In this document: positions 23,070 to 33,202 of the stretch, piece after piece
How the letters are laid out: each line of letters starts with the position of its first letter
Numbering within the stretch: position 1 is the first letter of the stretch
Source of the DNA: Utricularia gibba
Taxonomy: Eukaryota; Streptophyta; Magnoliopsida; Lamiales; Lentibulariaceae
Direction of reading: 5' to 3'
Length of the DNA: 33,202 nt
Assembly: GCA_002189035.1 (NCBI GenBank)
Contig: NEEC01000326.1
Location: 1-33,202, forward strand
The notes under the pieces: generated by a model
What the model saw: the letters and a program-made list of their open reading frames with translations, nothing else
Told to the model about the DNA's origin: nothing
The model's database searches: none
Program-made: the position numbers and the translations under genes

Positions 23070-24312
23070 GGTCAACCGGATGCAAATCGATTAAAAAAAA
23101 TGATGCATTTGTTTAAATTGCGATATCATGTGCACCCCACATGATTTTTTCAACAACTTACTTTATACTTGAGGAGGCGGTCTTGGGGTGCACCTTGAAC
23201 GGGACAAAGGTAAGGTTTGGCTTGCGCCGAGAGTTAGTTGTAGCCCCACAAATAAAGTGATGTATTTATATCGTTCGGTTTTCGGGGCTGCCTACATGGT
23301 TTTTCAAGGAACCGCTTCTCGTTTTGTGGCGCCAGTCTCGCTGGGAACTTGGTCCTTGACCCCGATTCTGTATGGCTCATGAGGTCAACCGGATGCAAAT
23401 CGATTAAAAAAAATGATGCATTTGTTTAAATTGCGATATCACGTGCACCCCACATGATTTTTTCAACAACTTACTTTATACTTGAGGAGGCGGTCTTGGG
23501 TGCACTGGAACGGGACAAAGGTAAGGTTTGGCTTGCGCGAGAGTTAGTTGTAGCCCGACAAATAAAGTGATGTATTTTTTTATCGTTCGGTTTTCGGGGG
23601 CTGCCTACATGGTTTTTCAAGGAACCGCTTCTCGTTTTGTGGCGGCCAGTCTCGCTGGGAACTTGGTCCTTGACCCCGATTCTGTATGGCTCATGAGGTC
23701 AACCGGATGCAAATCGATTAAAAAAAATGATGCATTTGTTTAAATTGCGATATCATGCACCCCACATGATTTTTTCAACAACTTACTTTATACTTGAGGA
23801 GGCGGTGGGTGCACTTGGAACGGGACAAAGGTAAGGTTTGGCTTGCGCCGAGAGTTAGTTGTAGCCCGGCAAATAAAGTGATGTATTTTTTATCGTTCGG
23901 TTTTCGGGGGCTGCCTACATGGTTTTTCAAGGAACCGCTTCTCGTTTTGTGGCGGCCAGTCTCGCTGGGAACTTGGTCCTTGACCCCGATTCTGTATGGC
24001 TCATGAGGTCAACCGGATGCAAATCGATTAAAAAAAATGATGCATTTGTTTAAATTGCGATATCACGTGCACCCCACATTTTTTTCAACAACTTACTTTA
24101 TACTTGGGGAGCGGTCTTGGGGTGCACTTGAACGGGACAAAGGTAAGGTTTGGCTTGCGCCGAGAGTTAGTTGTAGCCCAAAATAAAGTGATGTATTTAT
24201 TATCGTTCGGTTTTCGGGGCTGCCTACATGGTTTTTCAAGGAACCGCTTCTCGTTTTGTGGCGGCCAGTCTCGCTGGGAAGGTCCTTGACCCCGATTCTG
24301 TATGGCTCATGA

Positions 24313-25253
24313 GGTCAACCGGATGCAATCGATTAAAAAAAATGATGCATTTGTTTAAATTGCGATATCATGTGCACCCCACATGATTTTTTCAACAACT
24401 TACTTTATACTTGAGGAGGCGGTCTTGGGGTGCAGCTGGAACGGGACAAAGGTAAGGTTTGGCTTGCGCGAGAGTTAGTTGTAGCCCGGCAAATAAAGTG
24501 ATGTATTTATTATCGTTCGGTTTTCGGGGGCTGCCTACATGGTTTTTCAAGGAACCGCTTCTCGTTTTGTGGCGGCCAGTCTCGCTGGGAACTTGGTCCT
24601 TGACCCCGATTCTGTATGGCTCATGAGGTCAACCGGATGCAAATCGATTAAAAAAAATGATGCATTTGTTTAAATTGCGATATCACGTGCACCCCACATG
24701 ATTTTTTCAACAACTTACTTTATACTTGAGGGCGGTCTTGGGTGCACTTGGAACGGGACAAAGGTAAGGTTTGGCTTGCGCCGAGAGTTAGTTGTAGCCC
24801 GGCAAATAAAGTGATGTATTTTTTTATCGTTCGGTTTTCGGGGGCTGCCTACATGGTTTTTCAAGGAACCGCTTCTCGTTTTGTGGCGGCCAGTCTCGCT
24901 GGGAACTTGGTCCTTGACCCCGATTCTGTATGGCTCATGAGGTCAACCGGATGCAAATCGATTAAAAAAAATGATGCATTTGTTTAAATTGCGATATCAC
25001 GTGCACCCCACATGATTTTTTCAACAACTTACTTTATACTTGGGGAGGCGGTCTTGGGGTGCACCTTGAACGGGACAAAGGTAAGGTTTGGCTTGCGCGA
25101 GAGTTAGTTGTAGCCCGACAAATAAAGTGATGTATTTATTATCGTTCGGTTTTCGGGGGCTGCCTACATGGTTTTTCAAGGAACCTTCTCGTTTTGTGGC
25201 GGCCAGTCTCGCTGGGAACTTGGTCCTTGACCCCGATTCTGTATGGCTCATGA
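24313..25253 (+). repeat. Further copy of the trimeric block
   Basis: Unit 24313 has CATGTG, GTGCAGCTGG, GCGCGAG and CCGGCAAA. Unit 24627 has CACGTG, GTGCACTTGG, GCGCCGAG and CCGGCAAA. Unit 24941 has CTTGGGGAGG, GTGCACCTTGAAC and CCCGACAAA. This is the same succession as in 20251-21186. Between the two regions the spacing of the T variant drops to two units (23127 to about 23754 to about 24369), so blocks of two and three units are mixed. Confidence 0.65.
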
Positions 25254-28200
25254 GGTCAACCGGATGCAAATCGATTAAAAAAAATGATGCATTTGTTTAA
25301 ATTGCGATATCACGTGCACCCCACATGATTTTTTCAACAACTTACTTTATACTTGAGGAGGCGGTCTTTGGGTGCACTGGAACGGGACAAAGGTAAGGTT
25401 TGGCTTGCGCCGAGAGTTAGTTGTAGCCCGGCAAATAAAGTGATGTATTTATTATCGTTCGGTTTTCGGGGGCTGCCTACATGGTTTTTCAAGGAACCGC
25501 TTCTCGTTTTTGGCGGCCAGTCTCGCTGGGAACTTGGTCCTTGACCCCGATTCTGTATGGCTCATGAGGTCAACCGGATGCAAATCGATTAAAAAAAATG
25601 ATGCATTTGTTTAAATTGCGATATCACGTGCACCCCACATGATTTTTTCAACAACTTACTTTATACTTGAGGAGGCGGTCTTGGGGTGCACTGGAACGGG
25701 ACAAAGGTAAGGTTTGGCTTGCGCGAGAGTTAGTTGTAGCCCGGCAAATAAAGTGATGTATTTATTATCGTTCGGTTTTCGGGGGCTGCCTACATGGTTT
25801 TTCAAGGAACCGCTTCTCGTTTTGTGGCGCCAGTCTCGCTGGGAACTTGGTCCTTGACCCCGATTCTGTATGGCTCATGAGGTCAACCGGATGCAAATCG
25901 ATTAAAAAAAATGATGCATTTGTTTAAATTGCGATATCACGTGCACCCCACATGATTTTTTCAACAACTTACTTTATACTTGAGGAGGCGGTCTTGGGGT
26001 GCACCTTGAAACGGGACAAAGGTAAGGTTTGGCTTGCGCCGAGAGTTAGTTGTAGCCCGACAAATAAAGTGATGTATTTATTATCGTTCGGTTTTCGGGG
26101 CTGCCTACATGGTTTTTCAAGGAACCGCTTCTCGTTTTGTGGCGGCCAGTCTCGCTGGGAACTTGGTCCTTGACCCCGATTCTGTATGGCTCATGAGGTC
26201 AACCGGATGCAAATCGATTAAAAAAAATGATGCATTTGTTTAAATTGCGATATCACGTGCACCCCACATGATTTTTTCAACAACTTACTTTATACTTGAG
26301 GAGGCGGTCTTGGGGTGCACTGGAACGGGACAAAGGTAAGGTTTGGCTTGCGCGAGAGTTAGTTGTAGCCCGACAAATAAAGTGATGTATTTATTATCGT
26401 TCGGTTTTCGGGGGCTGCCTACATGGTTTTTCAAGGAACCGCTTCTCGTTTTGTGGCGGCCAGTCTCGCTGGGAACTTGGTCCTTGACCCCGATTCTGTA
26501 TGGCTCATGAGGTCAACCGGATGCAAATCGATTAAAAAAAATGATGCATTTGTTTAAATTGCGATATCACGTGCACCCACATGATTTTTTTCAACAACTT
26601 ACTTTATACTTGAGGAGGCGGTCTTGGGTGCACTTGGAACGGGACAAAGGTAAGGTTTGGCTTGCGCCGAGAGTTAGTTGTAGCCCAAATAAAGTGATGT
26701 ATTTATTATCGTTCGGTTTTCGGGGGCTGCCTACATGTTTTTCAAGGAACCGCTTCTCGTTTTGTGGCGGCCAGTCTCGCTGGGAACTTGGTCCTTGACC
26801 CCGATTCTGTATGGCTCATGAGGTCAACCGATGGAAATCGATTAAAAAAAATGATGCATTTGTTTAAATTGCGATATCACGTGCACCCACATGATTTTTT
26901 CAACAACTTACTTTATACTTGAGGAGGCGGTCTTGGGGTGCAGCTGGAACGGGACAAAGGTAAGGTTTGGCTTGCGCGAGAGTTAGTTGTAGCCCGGCAA
27001 ATAAAGTGATGTATTTTTATCGTTCGGTTTTCGGGGGCTGCCTACATGGTTTTTCAAGGAACCGCTTCTCGTTTTGTGGCGGCCAGTCTCGCTGGGAATT
27101 GGTCCTTGACCCCGATTCTGTATGGCTCATGAGGTCAACCGGATGCAAATCGATTAAAAAAAATGATGCATTTGTTTAAATTGCGATATCACGTGCACCC
27201 CACATGATTTTTTTCAACAACTTACTTTATACTTGGGAGGCGGTCTTGGGGTGCACTTGAACGGGACAAAGGTAAGGTTTGGCTTGCGCCGAGAGTTAGT
27301 TGTAGCCCCACAATAAAGTGATGTATTTATTATCGTTCGGTTTTCGGGGCTGCCTACATGGTTTTTCAAGGAACCGCTTCTCGTTTTGTGGCGGCCAGTC
27401 TCGCTGGGAACTTGGTCCTTGACCCCGATTCTGTATGGCTCATGAGGTCAACCGGATGCAAATCGATTAAAAAAAAATGATGCATTTGTTTAAATTGCGA
27501 TATCATGTGCACCCCACATGATTTTTTCAACAACTTACTTTATACTTGAGGAGGCGGTCTTGGGGTGCACTGGAACGGGACAAAGGTAAGGTTTGGCTTG
27601 CGCGAGAGTTAGTTGTAGCCCAAATAAAGTGATGTATTTATTATCGTTCGGTTTTCGGGGCTGCCTACATGGTTTTTCAAGGAACCGCTTCTCGTTTTGT
27701 GGCGGCCAGTCTCGCTGGGAACTTGGTCCTTGACCCCGATTCTGTATGGCTCATGAGGTCAACCGGATGCAAATCGATTAAAAAAAATGATGCATTTGTT
27801 TAAATTGCGATATCACGTGCACCCACATGATTTTTTCAACAACTTACTTTATACTTGAGGAGGCGGTCTTGGGTGCACCTTGGAACGGGACAAAGGTAAG
27901 GTTTGGCTTGCGCCGAGAGTTAGTTGTAGCCCACAAATAAAGTGATGTATTTATTATCGTTCGGTTTTCGGGGGCTGCCTACATGGTTTTTCAAGGAACC
28001 GCTTCTCGTTTTGTGGCGGCCAGTCTCGCTGGGAACTTGGTCCTTGACCCCGATTCTGTATGGCTCATGAGGTCAACCGGATGCAAATCGATTAAAAAAA
28101 ATGATGCATTTGTTTAAATTGCGATATCATGTGCACCCCACATGATTTTTTTCAACAACTTACTTTATACTTGAGAGGCGGTCTTGGGTGCACTGGAACG

Positions 28201-30251
28201 GGACAAAGGTAAGGTTTGGCTTGCGCCGAGAGTTAGTTGTAGCCGGCAAATAAAGTGATGTATTTATTATCGTTCGGTTTTCGGGGGCTGCCTACATGGT
28301 TTTTCAAGGAACCGCTTCTCGTTTTGTGGCGGCCAGTCTCGCTGGGAACTTGGTCCTTGACCCCGATTCTGTATGGCTCATGAGGTCAACCGGATGCAAA
28401 TCGATTAAAAAAAATGATGCATTTGTTTAAATTGCGATATCACGTGCACCCCACATGATTTTTTCAACAACTTACTTTATACTTGAGGAGGCGGTCTTGG
28501 GGTGCACCTTGGAACGGGACAAAGGTAAGGTTTGGCTTGCGCGAGAGTTAGTTGTAGCCCGACAAATAAAGTGATGTATTTATTATCGTTCGGTTTTCGG
28601 GGCTGCCTACATGGTTTTTCAAGGAACCGCTTCTCGTTTTGTGGCGGCCAGTCTCGCTGGGAACTTGGTCCTTGACCCCGATTCTGTATGGCTCATGAGG
28701 TCAACCGGATGCAAATCGATTAAAAAAAATGATGCATTTTTTAAATTGCGATATCACCCACATGATTTTTTCAACAACTTACTTTATACTTGAGGAGGCG
28801 GTCTTGGGGTGCACTGAACGGGACAAAGGTAAGGTTTGGCTTGCGCGAGAGTTAGTTGTAGCCCGACAAATAAAGTGATGTATTTTATTATCGTTCGGTT
28901 TTCGGGGCTGCCTACATGGTTTTTCAAGGAACCGCTTCTCGTTTTGTGGCGGCCAGTCTCGCTGGGAACTTGGTCCTTGACCCCGATTCTGTATGGCTCA
29001 TGAGGTCAACCGATGCAAATCGATTAAAAAAAATGATGCATTTGTTTAAATTGCGATATCACGTGCACCCACATGATTTTTTCAACAACTTACTTTATAC
29101 TTGAGGAGGCGGTCTTGGGTGCACTGGAACGGGACAAAGGTAAGGTTTGGCTTGCAAGAGTTAGTTGTAGCCCGGCAAATAAAGTGATGTATTTTTATCG
29201 TTCGGTTTTCGGGGGCTGCCTACATGGTTTTTCAAGGAACCGCTTCTCGTTTTGTGGCGCCAGTCTCGCTGGGAACTTGGTCCTTGACCCCGATTCTGTA
29301 TGGCTCATGAGGTCAACCGGATGCAAATCGATTAAAAAAAATGATGCATTTGTTTAAATTGCGATATGTGCACCCCACATGATTTTTTCAACAACTTACT
29401 TTATACTTGAGGAGGCGGTCTTGGGGTGCACCTGGAACGGGACAAAGGTAAGGTTTGGCTTGCGCCGAGAGTTAGTTGTAGCCCGACAAATAAAGTGATG
29501 TATTTTTTATCGTTCGGTTTTTCGGGGGCTGCCTACATGGTTTTTCAAGGAACCGCTTCTCGTTTTGTGGCGGCCAGTCTCGCTGGGAACTTGGTCCTTG
29601 ACCCGATTCTGTATGGCTCATGAGGTCAACCGGATGCAAATCGATTAAAAAAAATGATGCATTTGTTTAAATTGCGATATCACGTGCACCCCACATGATT
29701 TTTTTCAACAACTTACTTTATACTTGAGGAGGCGGTCTTGGGGTGCACCTGGAACGGGACAAAGGTAAGGTTTGGCTTGCGCCGAGAGTTAGTTGTAGCC
29801 CGACAAATAAAGTGATGTATTTATATCGTTCGGTTTTCGGGGGCTGCCTACATGGTTTTTCAAGGAACCGCTTCTCGTTTTGTGGCGGCCAGTCTCGCTG
29901 GGAACTTGGTCCTTGACCCCGATTCTGTATGGCTCATGAGGTCAACCGGATGCAAATCGATTAAAAAAAATGATGCATTTGTTTAAATTGCGATATCATT
30001 GCACCCCACATGATTTTTTCAACAACTTACTTTATACTTGAGGAGGCGGTCTTGGGGTGCACTGGAACGGGACAAAGGTAAGGTTTGGCTTGCGCGAGAG
30101 TTAGTTGTAGCCCGACAAATAAAGTGATGTATTTATTATCGTTCGGTTTTCGGGGCTGCCTACATGGTTTTTCAAGGAACCGCTTCTCGTTTTGTGGCGG
30201 CCAGTCTCGCTGGGAACTTGGTCCTTGACCCCGATTCTGTATGGCTCATGA

Positions 30252-30529
30252 GGTCAACCGGATGCAAATCGATTAAAAAAAAATGATGCATTTGTTTAAA
30301 TTGCGATATTTGATGCAGTCAGGGGAGGAGGCGGTCTTGGGGTGCAAACGGGACAAAGGTAAGGTTTGGCTTGCGCCGAGAGTTAGTTGTAGCCCAAATA
30401 AGTGATGTATTTATTATCGTTCGGTTTTCGGGGGCTGCCTACATGGTTTTTCAAGGAACCGCTTCTCGTTTTGTGGCGCCAGTCTCGCTGGGAACTTGGT
30501 CCTTGACCCCGATTCTGTATGGCTCATGA
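30252..30529 (+). repeat. Monomer 97 with internal deletion and filler DNA
   Basis: The copy is 278 bp. After TTGCGATAT the usual CACGTG-to-ACTTGAG segment (about 45 bp) is gone. In its place are about 15 bases, TTGATGCAGTCAGGG (30310-30324), that do not match that part of the unit. The normal GAGGAGGCGG then resumes. Filler at a deletion is typical of end-joining repair. The unit also has GTGCAAACGGG and CCCAAATAAG. Confidence 0.8.
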
Positions 30530-30822
30530 GGTCAACCGGATGGAAATCGATTAAAAAAAATGATGCATTTGTTTAAATTGCGATATCATGTGCACCCCAC
30601 ATGATTTTTTCAAGTAATCCGGCGGTCTTGGGGTGCAAACGGGACAAAGGTAAGGTTTGGCTTGCGCCGAGAGTTAGTTGTAGCCGGCAAATAAAGTGAT
30701 GTATTTATTATCGTTCGGTTTTCGGGGCTGCCTACATGGTTTTTCAAGGAACCGCTTCTCGTTTTGTGGCGCCAGTCTCGCTGGGAACTTGGTCCTTGAC
30801 CCCGATTCTGTATGGCTCATGA
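30530..30822 (+). repeat. Monomer 98 with internal deletion and filler DNA
   Basis: The copy is 293 bp. After TTTTTTCAA, the AACTTACTTTATACTTGAGGA-type segment is replaced by GTAATCC (30614-30620), and GGCGGTCTTGG follows. The right end of the deletion lies within a few bases of that in the preceding copy. Both copies share GTGCAAACGGG and GTGGCGCCAG, so the two may share history. It also carries ATGGAAAT and CATGTG. Confidence 0.8.
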
Positions 30823-33202
30823 GGTCAACCGGATGCAAATCGATTAAAAAAAATGATGCATTTGTTTAAATTGCGATATCATGTGCACCCCACATGATTT
30901 TTTTCAACAACTTACTTTATACTTGAGGAGGCGGTCTTGGGGTGCAGCTGAACGGGACAAAGGTAAGGTTTGGCTTGCGCCGAGAGTTAGTTGTAGCCCG
31001 CAAATAAAGTGATGTATTTTTATCGTTCGGTTTTCGGGGCTGCCTACATGGTTTTTCAAGGAACCGCTTCTCGTTTTGTGGCGGCCAGTCTCGCTGGGAA
31101 CTTGGTCCTTGACCCCGATTCTGTATGGCTCATGAGGTCAACCGGATGCAAATCGATTAAAAAAAATGATGCATTTGTTTAAATTGCGATATCACGTGCA
31201 CCCCACATGATTTTTTCAACAACTTACTTTATACTTGAGAGGCGGTCTTGGGGTGCACTGGAACGGGACAAAGGTAAGGTTTGGCTTGCGCCGAGAGTTA
31301 GTTGTAGCCCGACAAATAAAGTGATGTATTTATTATCGTTCGGTTTTCGGGGGCTGCCTACATGGTTTTTCAAGGAACCGCTTCTCGTTTTGTGGCGGCC
31401 AGTCTCGCTGGGAACTTGGTCCTTGACCCCGATTCTGTATGGCTCATGAGGTCAACCGGATGCAAATCGATTAAAAAAAATGATGCATTTGTTTAAATTG
31501 CGATATCATGTGCACCCCACATGATTTTTTCAACAACTTACTTTATACTTGAGGAGGCGGTCTTGGGGTGCAGCTGGAACGGGACAAAGGTAAGGTTTGG
31601 CTTGCGCCAGAGTTAGTTGTAGCCCGGCAAATAAAGTGATGTATTTATTATCGTTCGGTTTTCGGGGGCTGCCTACATGGTTTTTCAAGGAACCGCTTCT
31701 CGTTTTGTGGCTGCCAGTCTCGCTGGGAACTTGGTCCTTGACCCCGATTCTGTATGGCTCATGAGGTCAACCGGATGCAAATCGATTAAAAAAAATGATG
31801 CATTTGTTTAAATTGCGATATGACGTGCACCCCACATGATTTTTTTCAACAACTTACTTTATACTTGAGGAGGCGGTCTTGGGTGCACCTGAACGGGACA
31901 AAGGTAAGGTTTGGCTTGCGCCGAGAGTTAGTTGTAGCCCGACAAATAAAGTGATGTATTTATATCGTTCGGTTTTTTCGGGTGCCTACATGGTTTTTCA
32001 AGGAACCGCTTCTCGTTTTGTGGCGGCCAGTCTCGCTGGGAACTTGGTCCTTGACCCCGATTCTGTATGGCTCATGAGGTCAACCGGATGCAAATCGATT
32101 AAAAAAAATGATGCATTTGTTTAAATTGCGATATCATTGCACCCCACATGATTTTTTCAACAACTTACTTTATACTTGAGAGGCGGTCTTGGGGTGCACT
32201 GGAACGGGACAAAGGTAAGGTTTGGCTTGCGCCGAGAGTTAGTTGTAGCCCGACAAATAAAGTGATGTATTTATTATCGTTCGGTTTTCGGGGGCTGCCT
32301 ACATGGTTTTTCAAGGAACCGCTTCTCGTTTTGTGGCGGCCAGTCTCGCTGGAACTTGGTCCTTGACCCCGATTCTGTATGGCTCATGAGGTCAACCGGA
32401 TGCAAATCGATTAAAAAAAATGATGCATTTGTTTAAATTGCGATATCACGTGCACCCCACATGATTTTTTCAACAACTTACTTTATACTTGAGGAGGCGG
32501 TCTGGGTGCACTTGGAACGGGACAAAGGTAAGGTTTGGCTTGCGCCGAGAGTTAGTTGTAGCCCGGCAAATAAAGTGATGTATTTATTATCGTTCGGTTT
32601 TCGGGGGCTGCCTACATGGTTTTTCAAGGAACCGCTTCTCGTTTTGGGCTGCCAGTCTCGCTGGGAACTTGGTCCTTGACCCCGATTCTGTATGGCTCAT
32701 GAGGTCAACCGGATGCAAATCGATTAAAAAAAATGATGCATTTGTTTTAAATTGCGATATCATGTGCACCCCACATGATTTTTTCAACAACTTACTTTAT
32801 ACTTGAGAGGCGGTCTTGGGTGCAGCTGGAACGGGACAAAGGTAAGGTTTGGCTTGCGAGTTAGTTGTAGCCCGCAAATAAAGTGATGTATTTATTATCG
32901 TTCGGTTTTCGGGGGCTGCCTACATGGTTTTTCAAGGAACCGCTTCTCGTTTTGTGGCGCCAGTCTCGCTGGGAACTTGGTCCTTGACCCCGATTCTGTA
33001 TGGCTCATGAGGTCAACCGGATGCAAATCGATTAAAAAAAATGATGCATTTGTTTAAATTGCGATATCACGTGCACCCCACATGATTTTTTCAACAACTT
33101 ACTTTATACTTGAGGAGGCGGTCTTGGGGTGCACCTTGAACGGACAAAGGTAAGGTTTGGCTTGCGCCGAGAGTTAGTTGTAGCCCACAAATAAAGTGAT
33201 AA
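30823..33202 (+). repeat. Dimeric higher-order repeat (~627 bp period)
   Basis: CAT-type copies (CATGTG, or CATTGC at 32135) occur at 30880, 31507, 32135 and 32761, spaced 627, 628 and 626 bp, which is every second unit. GTGCAGCTG marks three of these four copies (30823, 31450, 32703). The alternating copies carry CACGTG or GACGTG. A second marker, GCTGCCAG in place of GCGGCCAG, appears at about 31710 and 32648, three units apart, so the dimer pattern is not perfect. Confidence 0.65.
33011..33202 (+). repeat. Monomer 106, cut by the window edge
   Basis: The last copy has its first 192 bases, through half A and into half B (CCCACAAATAAAGTGAT). It shows no sign of degeneration, so the array is cut by the window rather than ending here. 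At the other edge, base 1 coincides with the unit start I chose. Confidence 0.9.

Larger units (their letters stand above)
1..33202 (+). repeat. Satellite DNA array, ~313-bp unit, ~106 head-to-tail copies
   Basis: The same unit, opening with GGTCAACCGGATGCAAAT and closing with CTGTATGGCTCATGA, recurs from the first base to the last, always in one orientation. Using GGTCAACC as the anchor, I located about 106 unit starts. Spacing is mostly 300-316 bp and usually 310-314 bp in the right half. Copies differ mainly by 1-10-base indels at a few recurrent sites, and substitutions are few. No unique sequence, transposon or gene interrupts the array, and neither edge is reached. Megabase-scale arrays of this type occur in centromeric, pericentromeric and subtelomeric heterochromatin of eukaryotes; that location here is inference. 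The strand given is the arbitrary one in which I read the unit. I do not recognise the family. Confidence 0.98.
16076..33202 (+). repeat. Right subarray, monomers 52-106
   Basis: Unit starts: 16076, 16391, 16692, 17006, 17317, 17627, 17938, 18252, 18559, 18870, 19175, 19488, 19801, 20114 (truncated), 20251 (starts 8 bases into the unit), 20558, 20870, 21187, 21501, 21817, 22130, 22444, 22756, 23070, 23383, 23697, 24007, 24313, 24627, 24941, 25254, 25568, 25881, 26197, 26511, 26822, 27133, 27446, 27757, 28071, 28384, 28699, 29004, 29311, 29624, 29940, 30252, 30530, 30823, 31136, 31450, 31765, 32078, 32390, 32703, 33011. From 20558 on, leaving out the two damaged units, the mean is about 313 bp. 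CATGTG, CCGGCAAA, GTGCAGCTGG and CTTGGGGAGG variants are frequent here and rare or absent on the left. No gene is present. Confidence 0.97.

Noticed and set aside
1-33202. CRISPR array
   Set aside because: The repeats are ~313 bp and directly adjacent, with no unique spacers and no cas genes.
1-33202. Subrepeats of an rDNA intergenic spacer
   Set aside because: No rRNA sequence or promoter is present in 33 kb, and over 100 units is many more than usual for such subrepeats. Not fully excluded without flanks.
1-33202. Telomeric or microsatellite sequence
   Set aside because: No TTAGGG- or TTTAGGG-type runs. The only simple tracts are A7-A9 and T5-T7 inside each unit.

Overview
The window is one uninterrupted satellite DNA array. 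About 105 complete or near-complete copies of a ~313-bp unit, plus a final partial copy, run head to tail in the same orientation from base 1 to base 33202. I found no protein-coding gene, RNA gene, transposon, CRISPR array or unique flanking DNA. The array therefore continues beyond both ends. Such an array points to a eukaryotic chromosome, most likely centromeric, pericentromeric or other heterochromatin. A plant is plausible but not provable from this sequence. I do not recognise the satellite family and give no species.

Layout. (1) Bases 1-15040 hold the left subarray, 48 full units plus the first part of a 49th, with a mean unit length of about 308 bp by my anchor positions. Units shorten to about 302 bp on average between 11.5 and 14.8 kb. 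(2) Bases 15041-16075 are a scrambled mosaic, in which short pieces of the unit from two different registers alternate. (3) Bases 16076-33202 hold the right subarray, with fuller units (about 313 bp where undisturbed) and more sequence subtypes. Subtypes recur every third unit (~942 bp) around 20.3-23.1 kb and every second unit (~627 bp) from about 30.8 kb to the end. This is a young higher-order repeat organisation. One truncated unit (20114-20250) and two neighbouring units with internal deletions and filler DNA (30252-30822) interrupt the right subarray.

The most interesting structure is nested periodicity. Each ~313-bp unit is itself an old tandem duplication of two ~157-bp halves (A and B), now strongly diverged. 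They still align: 27 of 43 positions match without a gap in one block, by hand count. The hierarchy is ~157 bp, then ~313 bp, then ~627 or ~942 bp. The unit also has a near-invariant block of about 146 bp next to an indel-rich block of about 167 bp. A 50-bp stretch of the A half carries six 6-bp palindromes, three of them overlapping end to end. Most variation is indels, and some indels travel together in the same unit, so at least part of the variation is inherited. The mosaic zone and the region just before it may still contain assembly or consensus error.
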